DNA of 27,128 nucleotides from Priapulus caudatus (Eukaryota; Priapulida; Priapulimorpha; Priapulimorphida; Priapulidae). The stretch's first letter is position 1. Each line of letters opens with the position of its first letter. Of this stretch, positions 1-8,800 are shown piece after piece. The stretch is taken from positions 160,448 through 187,575 of the forward strand of contig NW_014577124.1 of the NCBI RefSeq assembly GCF_000485595.1, given 5' to 3'. The notes below the pieces were generated by a model, which did no database searches, was not told the DNA's origin, and was given only the letters and a program-made list of their open reading frames with translations. The translations under genes and the position numbers were made by a program.

Positions 1-52
<52 letters not shown>

Positions 53-91
53 TAGGGGAGCGCACGAGAGAGAGAGAGAGAGAGGAGAGAG

Positions 92-122
<31 letters not shown>

Positions 123-181
123 TAGGGGAGCGCACGAGAGATAGAGAGAGAGAGAGAGAGGAGAGAGATAGGGGAGCGCAC

Positions 182-257
<76 letters not shown>
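1..257. repeat. Compound (GA)n microsatellite with embedded unit
   Basis: Almost pure GA dinucleotide, interrupted three times by the same 18-19-base insert gataggggagcgcacgagag at 51, 121 and 167. The inserts are 70 and 46 bases apart, so the tract expanded as larger GA-plus-insert blocks and not only by dinucleotide slippage. Confidence 0.95.
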
Positions 258-258
<1 letters not shown>

Positions 259-314
259 GGAGGCCTTGGATAGAGGAACAGGGTGGAAGAAAGGGGAGGA
301 GTGAAAGCAAGAGC

Positions 315-315
315 T

Positions 316-360
<45 letters not shown>
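315..360. repeat. (GA)n microsatellite
   Basis: GA dinucleotide run with one gaaag interruption. It follows the larger GA tract at the left edge of the window. Confidence 0.95.
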
Positions 361-362
<2 letters not shown>

Positions 363-624
363 CCCTCTTCTTTCCCTTCGTGTCTGTAGACTACGTGGCA
401 GACATTCTGTAGATCTTTATAGTCGAGTTGAAAAGTGCGAGTTGGTTTCTGCGTGCGATCATCACACCCTGAAGAGCTATCTTCACTAACGGCGTTCATA
501 GTAATGTCAGGAAATCGTCGTACTGTTGTTTGCGTGATATTCTAACTAACTACATTCTACTAAATTACTACTACATACACTTTACAGTAAAAATTATTTC
601 TACTATTACTACATTCAACTTAAT

Positions 625-1553
625 ATTCTACTAAACTACAGCGTTCGAAATTTGAGTAGTTTCGCCTTCTCTTTTTAGTTTCTTGCCTACAGCGACAGCG
701 GGGACATGATCGGATTACAAGTGCTTTTCTTTCCGTAGCTTCTAAACTACATTGGGGACACGTTTGAGTTCCAAGGTGTTTTGTTTCCTTTCAATAGATT
801 CTAAACTATAGTGGAGACACGTTTGCATTCGAGGCGGTTTTGTTTCCCCTTTGTAGATTATTAATCAGTGGCGGATTCAGGGGAGGGGGGGATTGGGTGG
901 CTAGCCACCCCTTCTGTTGAACTAATGATAAAATTAATGGTTAAATTATGTAATTGAGTGGCAAAGCAGGTTATAACCCGTTTGCAGCTTTTTTCACAAT
1001 TCCAAGAAAGAGTTTTGGCTGTCGCCCTCATCCCAGCGGTGGTCACCCCCTACATATTCAATAATGCCCCCCCCCCGTACATCAATCAATGCCGCGCTGC
1101 AAGCGCAAGAATTGTTCTACTAAAAAGAGAATTGTCGTAGTCAGAATGAAGGCTGTACATGTACTCAAAAGTGCCTCAAACACCATCTCCTGCTATCTAC
1201 ATTTTCAAAAATTTCCCCCCGCCTATTTTTCACCCCGCTCCTCGATTCGCCACTGATTAATATTTCAAATTCTATATTACAGCTGGGACACGTTTAAATT
1301 CTGGGTAGTTTCGCTCTTCGTAGATTATAAACTATAGGACGGACGAATTACAATTTTCGTCTCCTGTTTGTAGATTCTAAACTACAGTGGGGAGTACAAC
1401 GTTTGAGCTCCAAGTTGTTTTCATCCTTCCCGTAGATTCCAAACTAGTGGAAACTCGTTTGCACTCAACGTAGTTTTGTCTGGTCTCTGCAGATTCCCAA
1501 CTACAACAAGGACGCGTGCGCACACGTTTCGAATTTCGAGTGGGTTTTATCTA
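625..1553. repeat. Degenerate ~59-bp minisatellite, about nine units
   Basis: Units begin gattctaaactacag, carry a ggggacacgttt core and end in a tttcctttcgtag-like pyrimidine tract. They recur at roughly 50-65 base intervals (for example starting near 625, 740, 798, 1322, 1374, 1435 and 1491). Units differ by many substitutions and small indels, so the array is old. It is split by the inverted-repeat element at 866-1255. Confidence 0.8.
866..1255. mobile_element. 390-bp MITE-like element with CAGTGGCG terminal inverted repeats
   Basis: The left end reads CAGTGGCGGATTCAGGGG, and the right end read from the other strand is CAGTGGCGAATCGAGGAG. The element is flanked on both sides by ATTAAT (860-865 and 1256-1261). 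Because ATTAAT is itself palindromic, it could be a target-site duplication or the outermost part of the inverted repeat. It holds no transposase, so it is a non-autonomous DNA transposon copy. A 16-base perfect palindrome, GGGTGGCTAGCCACCC, lies near the left end at 895-910. It sits inside the ~59-bp minisatellite, so it arrived after that array formed. Superfamily is uncertain. Confidence 0.8.
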
Positions 1554-1908
1554 CTATCCTATAAGCCTCGTTGTGGTTTTGTCATGCGGGAGCGGGTGTG
1601 TTTGGGGGTGTTTTACCGTGCTCAGACAGAGTTTCGTTTCGTTAGTAGAAGTAATGAGTAGATTCGGCTTTTGTTCTCATCATGCGTTCGTCTGCGTGCG
1701 CGCGTGCGACGACGGCGCATGCGCGAATCCTGTTGGCCAGACACGGGGACTTGCCGCAGGGCGGGACACTGAGTAGCACTGTAACTGTAAGGCGGGAGGC
1801 TGTGTCACTTGCAGGGGTGGGGTGAGGAGGGGGTTACGTTAGCAGCGTAAACCAGCGTGACTGTCTTACGCCTTTGTTGTTCGTGGTTGTTTGTCGGTTG
1901 TTTGTCGG

Positions 1909-1943
<35 letters not shown>

Positions 1944-2018
1944 ATTATTGCTGCTGCTGCTGTTGTTGTTATGGTGGTTGTTATTATTATTATTATTGTT
2001 GTTGTTGTTGTTGTTGTT
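1909..2018. repeat. Trinucleotide microsatellite (TTG/TTA/TGC)n
   Basis: Runs of ttg, then tta, tgc, ttg, tgg, tta and ttg again, all in the same three-base register. Open frames across it are homopolymeric and not genes. Confidence 0.95.
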
Positions 2019-2300
2019 TCCTTCCTTCTATAGGGCGCCTCAGTCCCTCCTGCCACGGGACGCCTCTCTCCTTTCCGCTGAGGGGCGCCCTTCTCCAGCT
2101 TTTTCCCCGTCCTATGGAACGCCCCTCTTATCCGCTCGGGAGCGCCTCTTTTCTTCCTCCTATGAGGCCCTCGCTTTCTTGCTCGGGAGTCCCTCACCCA
2201 TTGATACTATGAGCTCCTCTCTCCTTCCTGCGATAGGGCTCCTCTCTCCTTCCTGATATGTGGCTCCTCTCTCCTTTCCGCTATGGGGTGCCTCCGTGGC
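2019..2300. repeat. GC-rich degenerate minisatellite, ~27-33-bp unit
   Basis: Repeated blocks of a gctatggggcgcc-like core followed by tctctcctttcc. The clearest successive copies are at about 2205-2290 (gctcctctctccttcctg repeated). It starts directly at the end of the trinucleotide tract. Confidence 0.75.
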
Positions 2301-2482
2301 GGTCGCCCCTGCCGTTCTGTATTACCGCGTTAGTATTGATCAGTACGCCTCGCGGGAGCCGCACTGAATGTCGTCTGCTCGCCTCGTGACGATCATGCGA
2401 TGCGACACGCAACGAATTCGGGCGGGAATCGTAGCAAATAATGAGGTCGCCGCGGTGATTTGGCGCGCGCGGGAGAATGGGA

Positions 2483-2530
<48 letters not shown>

Positions 2531-2540
2531 GAGGAGAGGG
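2483..2540. repeat. (GA)n microsatellite
   Basis: GA dinucleotide run with a single gagcgag interruption. Confidence 0.95.
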
Positions 2541-2631
2541 AGTGAGGGAAGAAGACACATAGAGGGAGGTGGTGAAATACGGACAGGTGAAGAGGAGGAG
2601 AGGGCAGGCAGAAAGGCAGGCAGGCAGCAAT

Positions 2632-2655
2632 AGAGAGAGAGAGAGAGAGAGAGAA
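2632..2655. repeat. (GA)n microsatellite, short
   Basis: About twelve GA units, preceded by a short ggcaggcaggcag run. Confidence 0.9.
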
Positions 2656-3213
2656 AGCGAAGAGAAGAGTGTGAAAAATGAAAGAGTGATGGACAGGCGG
2701 CCGGGAGGCGACAGCTGAGTCATAGGCAGGGTTTCACGAACCCCTTACATTAGTCAGATGGCTTCACGGATGCCGGCACTCATTCAAAAACACAGCGTGG
2801 CGGCGTCCGTCGCGTAGTGACGGCGTGTACGGAGTAAAGATGAAATAGTGATGAGGTTGCCACAGTGTCAGTATCAATTTATGCAGTTTTACAGCTACGC
2901 GCCGGTAGCTACACGGACTGTGTAACATCTCACGCCATCGCGTTGCTGTGGCCTGTGCAGGATCCCTCTGCTAGTAATGCCAATTGCATACCGTGGCGTC
3001 AGTTTTGAAGCCATTCCAACGTCATGGCTTAGATGTGCTGTTAGCAGTAGTTGTTAGCATTCTACATTAGACAGATTGCGATTTATTCACGGAATGCGCT
3101 GTCGGGCGTGTAAACTGACATGCATAAGTAAAGATAAACACGCAACGCACGCGTACGCCTAGATCCTCACCTATCGTCGTGCAGTCACGCACGGGGGACA
3201 TCCACGCATACTC

Positions 3214-3540
3214 AGCGTTGGAAATAGTGGTGATCCTGTTGTCCCGGACAACCAAAAATCATGCAGGACAACCAACATCTTCCAGGTGGTTGTGCTGTGG
3301 ACAACCAGTATTTTCATGTTCACCGCTTACGGCCGCAATTTTTGAATATTTTTCTTGGTCACATGACCCAGCAAATCATGTGATCTGCCATTGCTTGCCC
3401 TCATCTTAGGGAAAAAGGAGGGAACCAAGAGGCAGTTGTATAGAACCCCTCCCACAAAGTTAATAGTATTTAACATTCAGGACAACCAAATTTTGTTGAG
3501 GACAACCACTCCACACATTTTTTTTCTTATTTCCAACGCT
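3214..3540. mobile_element. 327-bp MITE-like element with 13-bp terminal inverted repeats and five GGACAACCA boxes
   Basis: The first 13 bases AGCGTTGGAAATA are the exact reverse complement of the last 13 (3528-3540). Inside lie five exact GGACAACCA boxes, all in the same orientation, at 3246, 3266, 3299, 3480 and 3500. They are concentrated near the two ends. Such repeated subterminal boxes are typical of transposase binding sites in non-autonomous DNA transposons; that role is inferred here. No transposase frame is present and no convincing target-site duplication was seen. The element is followed within 15 bases by a CA microsatellite. Confidence 0.7.
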
Positions 3541-3553
3541 TATTACTACATCA

Positions 3554-3580
3554 CCACACGCACACACCCACATACACACA

Positions 3581-3612
<32 letters not shown>

Positions 3613-3620
3613 CACACACA
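3554..3620. repeat. (CA)n/(CGCA)n microsatellite
   Basis: Mixed cacaca, cgcacgca and pure CA stretches. More CA runs follow loosely to about 3702. Confidence 0.95.
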
Positions 3621-4769
3621 TTCGCGCGCGTCACCCACAGATGCTCTTGAATACACACTCACAAACGCCAGGCATTGCGTGCAGCTTACACACACACATT
3701 CATAGGAGTGTATAATATAGAGATCTATATTCTATCCTCTATATTCTCTTCTTTCCTGTATATATATGTATAGCGTTTCCTCGTGTGCGTAACTGTGACA
3801 TGTGGTTCCCACTGAGACCCTATAGCAACCGAACACACAACGTTGCCTGTAAATTGAAACACGGGGGAAATTAGTGCAAGCGTCACCAAGACAAATGCAT
3901 CGCTGTTAAGTAATTGGAGGTTGTGTGGTGCGAGAGCAGAGTTAACACATCCTGTGTCTACTCTCTCACCCTCCCCCCGCGGCGGTCATACGAGTTCCTC
4001 TGTGAAGAAGTAATCCGGCGGATGCTTGCTAATCGCTTTAGACGGGAAACTGGCGTGTTTGAAAACAAGACGGCCATTTTTTGTCCCGCGTCGGGTGATA
4101 GCGTGTGTTGGGTTCGGAATGTCTGCTGCTGCGGCAGTTCAGAAGGACGGATCTCGTTAAACATCAGTGCCACCTTCACAGACACAGCAACACCATGCTT
4201 TCTTCTGGGCCGTGGCGATTATCAGCACAGGGAAGATATTCTCTGCTGACAGCGCAAACCCGCCATGATGGGAATTCAACCATCCGCGGGCAGCAGCGCC
4301 ATGTTGAAACATCAGTCGGCGAAACGCGCTCGTTCTTGTGTAATATTTTTTCGGTAGGATTAGTTTCTGCGAAGAGAAAAAGGCTTAACGCCGATATAGT
4401 GGCTCCACATCTATCGACGTAAAGAAGCTTGATGTGGCCCCGCCGATAGTATGTCATCGTCGGAGACAATCATCGTAGAGAAGCGCTAGCACCGCGATGA
4501 TGATTCAACGGCTCAGGCGAAATTAAAGAAACAAATCGCCTTTGTGCAAGCGCAGAGCCTGCCGACCCGTGTAATGATGCCCCTACCCCTACTCCACCTC
4601 TGCTGGCGCGGTTAATGGATTAGAGTGGGCGAGAGAACGTGGTGTAGGTGGCAAGAACGTAACAGTGATCCGGCGTACAAATATTAAGACTTCGACGAGT
4701 GGCAGTGGGCGGGACACGTAGTTCGCGCGGTCTCCGCCAGGGTTCGGAGCAAGACACTGTTAGTATGCG

Positions 4770-4770
<1 letters not shown>

Positions 4771-4803
<33 letters not shown>
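4771..4803. repeat. (GA)n microsatellite
   Basis: Pure GA dinucleotide run of about sixteen units. Confidence 0.95.
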
Positions 4804-4806
<3 letters not shown>

Positions 4807-4855
4807 GAGGCTCTGCGCAGCAGAGCTGTTTGTGCCTTATCGTATTTCGCGAATA

Positions 4856-5013
4856 TAATTTGGCATGAACATAATTATTCTTATGTGAGCATATACATGT
4901 GTGTTCCTGCTATTGATCACACATGAAACGAGCGAATCTTATTTGCCATGAGCATATGCGCATTTTTATATGAGGCTACGTGTGTGTTCATGCACAAATG
5001 AAACGAGCAACAC
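4856..5013. repeat. Direct duplication of ~75 bp (two diverged copies)
   Basis: Copy 1 (about 4858-4935) and copy 2 (about 4938-5012) share in order atttggcatgaacat/atttgccatgagcat, then tgtgtgttc, then atgaaacgagc. They differ by several indels. Confidence 0.7.
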
Positions 5014-5656
5014 TCTTTCTGCCTCATCACTATACTGTAGAGTTCCATCTTAGTTTGCTCTCGTTTGAGAAGGAACTCCAGGAGGACGTGATATTTATAT
5101 TGCTAGCTGCCGCAGAAGGGCAGACTGTCCCGATGTAATCGTTTTTTCCCTGGAGAATTAGAATTCATTATTATTTCATAACATGCCTTCATTTACATTA
5201 ACATAATATATTTTCATCATGGCAAGTTTGTGCGGTTTAAATGCCATCAGATAACAGCATATATAAGCATATATATTGCTGCAGATCAAGATTATACTCA
5301 TGCGACTATATATATATATCATGTCAAATATTTATTATATAATTATCAGTGTGTCTGCCTAACTCATTGGGCTAATTTTATGCATAGTCGAATATCAAAA
5401 TCATGAAGCTTAGCATTAGGACAAAGTAGAGGAACTAATTAACTTCGCCACTACATGTTACGTTTAGGCAGGCATATTTTTATTACAAAAAAATTTAATT
5501 CTGTGTTCCTAGAAGTATTCGATATAAAATGGTTAATACAAAATTGCATTAAATTTTAAAATGTTATAAATATTATATATATAATTACGTTTCCACATAA
5601 CGACATGCAGGTTATACATTATGCAGACTGTCTGCTATAATAATCAGACTTAAAGC

Positions 5657-5665
5657 TATAAATAG
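5657..5665 (+). promoter_or_regulatory. Candidate TATA box before first recognised exon
   Basis: TATAAATAG is a strong TATA-box match. Initiation about 30 bases downstream would fall near 5687-5695, just before an ATG at 5713 whose frame runs without a stop into exon a. The surrounding DNA is AT-rich, so a chance match is quite possible. No initiator element or supporting transcript evidence is available. Confidence 0.25.
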
Positions 5666-5779
5666 AATGGAAACAAACGTGGATAACTCCACACCTGTAC
5701 CTCGCAACCAACATGGTGGTAGTTTGGAAGCTCATCAGGCAAAAGTCATTAATTTACAATTCATCGCCTCGCCTTCCAG

Positions 5780-5894
5780 GTGGAAAAGCGCGCAATGGAT
5801 CGCCGATCATTACGTTTCCGGACGTGCAGAACTTCTGCAATATCTCTGAGGCAGACTACCAGAAGTTAGTGACGTATCTCACCAGCGTCTGCAC
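5780..5894 (+). CDS. MCF2L: Exon a: Sec14 domain, start of visible part
   Basis: Acceptor ccttccag ends at 5779 and donor gtaagt starts at 5895. The exon enters after the first base of a glycine codon and exits with two bases of a threonine codon. It encodes GGKARNGSPIITFPD followed by ISEADYQKLVTYLTS, which lines up with the start of the Sec14/CRAL-TRIO lipid-binding domain of MCF2L (GGRG.DGSPVITFPD then a TYLTS block). The GG at the exon edge is part of the conserved block, which supports this acceptor. The exon carrying the residues just before it was not found in bases 1-5779. The frame also stays open upstream to an ATG at 5713, which allows an alternative first exon. Confidence 0.9.
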
Positions 5895-8800
5895 GTAAGT
5901 ACGGCTCCTATACTGTCTACAAAAGATGTATCAATGTCAGTCATGTTCTCACTCGTATTTGGAGTACATATCGTACTGGGTTAAGTCTCTGGTCAATGGG
6001 CGGGTGGGATATGTGATACTGCATACACACTGTTTACTGTGGCATATAAACACTGAGAGAAAAAATGACTTTCATTGTCTTTTTGTTGTATGCTGGCAAA
6101 CGACAGATCACTCAGGTATGGTAAAAAAAATAATTGCGGTGCATTCAAGATCACAACTTGCGCGCGTGTGTGAGTCTCTGCATACGTGTGTATCCTGCAT
6201 ATACCATAACTAAAGTAACATTTCATACAGTAGGTTACAAAATGGATGTGCGCAAAGAATTTAGCGAAAACGTGTTGTTACCTGTGCAGCCGATGGAAAC
6301 AAAACTGATAATAATGATGAAATCTACTAATCTATTCTATCGGTAATATCTGCTATAGATGATGACGCATTATTATATTCTGTTGCTAGAGTGCAAGATG
6401 CAGACTTGGGATTCGTCTTGGTCATTGACAGAAGGAATGACAAGTGGAGTGCAGTGCGGGCGGCGCTGCTCAAGATATCGGTAGGGCTTCTACGTGGCTG
6501 CTCGTACTTGGCTATGCATCATTTTCCCCTAGCGTGAAGTAGAACGTGGGCATGGTGATTGATGCATAATTGATCATTCAGGTCAAATGCTTGCCCTATG
6601 CACACAGCTGCTCTTTGATGACCGTGGCAGGTTTCAAAGATGAAAAGGAAATAGACCGAGTCTATTGATGTTTCATAGACCGCAAAAAAAAACTGATAAT
6701 GTCTCGCCAGATGTGCGCGAGACATTTCAAATCAATGTGTTGTATCCAGAGAGCCGGCGAGAATTCTCCCGATGTGGTGTGCAGAATTACAAGCGCAGTC
6801 TTGAATGAAATTTGAAGACAATTTCAGACTGCATTCTACCTGTTTTTTTTATAAAACGAAAATGACCGTGATGTGCATCAACAACTGTCTCTCTTGCTAG
6901 TCGTTCACACCTCGCCTTCGCCATCCTGAGCTGCTGTATCTTGAAGTCAGTTGGAGCGGCTTCATCAATCACAGACGTTTAAATAATCATGCCAGTGCCA
7001 ATCCTAATTAGAGCCTATTGGGAAACGCAAAGTTGCTTTACCCTCACGTCGTCTGTGTCATTGATCACAGCTTCCTTACAAGCAGTTATAAATGCACGCA
7101 TTACTTGATGGTCCCCCACGCATGGATAAATATTAGCTGCATTGTGGGTTGGCACGTCGTAACTCCGTGAACGGTGGCAAAATTCAATCTCCGTGACCCA
7201 GTTTTTTGCCAAGAGGATATTTCTTACAGCGAATGTGTCCCCCCGGCACTGTAGTAGTTCGTTGAACACCGAAGTCGGGCATGAAAGATTTTGTCATCGG
7301 CTGCTGCCTCATCCTCATAGTGAAGCCAGAATCGCGTTCTTACATAGAAATGCCATTTCAGATTTCGAATTCAACTATAGGTATCCGGCTTTTTCTTTAG
7401 AAGAGCGCTGTCATTCAATATTTCTTAATGTGTTTTATTATTAAATTTTTTAGAGAACAGGAGATTGACAGAGTCTACTGAAGATTGCTACATGCATGGC
7501 TGCTGAATCGTCTACCAATCGATGTACCCCACTGCTTTTATGCAGACAATGCTTTTGGCTGAATAGCCTTTCCGAATTTGCCTAATCCCTCCTCTGCAGC
7601 TTTGCATTTTTTTTACAACCGAGAGTTTAGTTGAGGAATAAAAGTTAAGCCTTTCTTGACCCATCGCCTCATAGAAGTGAATGTTATCTGAATTTCACCA
7701 GTGTACTAGCAGGCAGAGATTGAGTGCAGGATAATTATCCCCAGGCTTTCCCTGGAGCCCTATAGTGCCAGATAGGTGATATAAAGTACAAGCTTGATAA
7801 TGGGTCGTAACTTTCAGACGCACGACGTGGACACACATCCGCAACCTCTTAGGTATTCGGCTCTGAGCGCTAACCACAGTGTCGCTGCAGTAAATTCGCT
7901 CGTCCAATTATCCCGAGTTTACCACGCAGTCGTAACGAGCAGCTGTATAGGCCATATAAAGTGCTAGCTTGATAATGGACGTACATTTTACGCGATCGCC
8001 AACCGCCATTGCTGTCCAGCTCCGAGCATCAACCATGCATACGCTGTCGTTAAGGTCCCCGCACACGGTAAGATTCGTGCTGAGCACAGAACGTAAGATT
8101 CAGCACGTGCTCAGCACGAATCTCATCGTGTGTGGGGTCGATTTATGTGAGTTTTCGGTCTCGCGAGGCGGCGAGGCAAATATCTGTCGTGTTTGATAAT
8201 TTTGGTCCCGCGAGGCTGAAAACTCACCGTGTGCGGTGGTGTGAGATTCCTGCTGAGCACGAAACTCACGCTCCGTGCTCGGCACGAATCTCACCTTGTG
8301 CGGTGGTGTGAGATTCCTGCTGAGCACGAAACTCACGCTCCGTGCTCGGCACGAATCTCACCTTGTGCGGGGGCCTTTACGCGCAGTCTCCTCTAAAGAA
8401 TGCCATTTTCTAACATTTCAAAAACACGGTAATGCTTGGCAGTTGCGTGTGTTTGTGCGAACGAACGAGCAGGGGACCAGACTAAGACCGCGCTGGAGCC
8501 TGTGTCGAGTGTACGAGTGCTGGCGTAGACTGTCCCTCTGACTGTTGCTTTTGTCTGTCTATGCAGATGTTTTTTCCGGGACTCATCCAGCTCGTGTTTG
8601 TCGTCCGGCCTGCAGGATTCTTCCAGAAGGCCATCTCGGAAGTGGGATACAAGTTTGTGAAGGACGAGTACAAATTCCGGGTTAGTATACGCGGTTATAG
8701 CTGGGTGCCATTGCGGTTAGTAGTATATTTATGCTAATGAAATGTAGTATACGTAAATATAATGCCGGGTTATGTCCGTGTTTTCTGTGTACGCGTGTGT

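Larger units (their letters stand above)
1..5779. other. Non-coding stretch upstream of first recognised exon
   Basis: No stretch here has the splice context or conserved peptides of the expected preceding exon (the residues just before the Sec14 GG block). It is presumably an upstream intron or the 5' region of the MCF2L-like gene. It is dominated by the repeats listed separately. Base composition shifts from CpG- and GC-rich at about 1700-4800 to strongly AT-rich at about 5150-5660. Short open frames here are repeat-derived or lack any recognisable domain. Confidence 0.6.
6481..8566. other. Intron b-c (2086 bp)
   Basis: Bounded by gtaggg and atgcag. It contains a diverged direct duplication (7777-8055) and a foldback element (8053-8376). 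Bases 6787-7269 hold two minus-strand open stretches in the same frame, separated by stops, that resemble no family I recognise. Confidence 0.85.

Noticed and set aside
1805-2256. Overlapping open frames with polyLeu, polyCys and polyThr
   Set aside because: Trinucleotide microsatellite and adjacent minisatellite; no conserved peptide.
4105-4469. ~100-codon open frames on both strands upstream of the gene, considered as the missing 5' exon
   Set aside because: No peptide resembling the N-terminus of the family and no donor in the right phase (the previous exon must end with the first G of a glycine codon).
8567-8569. ATG at the start of exon c considered as a translation start
   Set aside because: The upstream exon frame runs into it, and the peptide on both sides of the junction is conserved Sec14 sequence.
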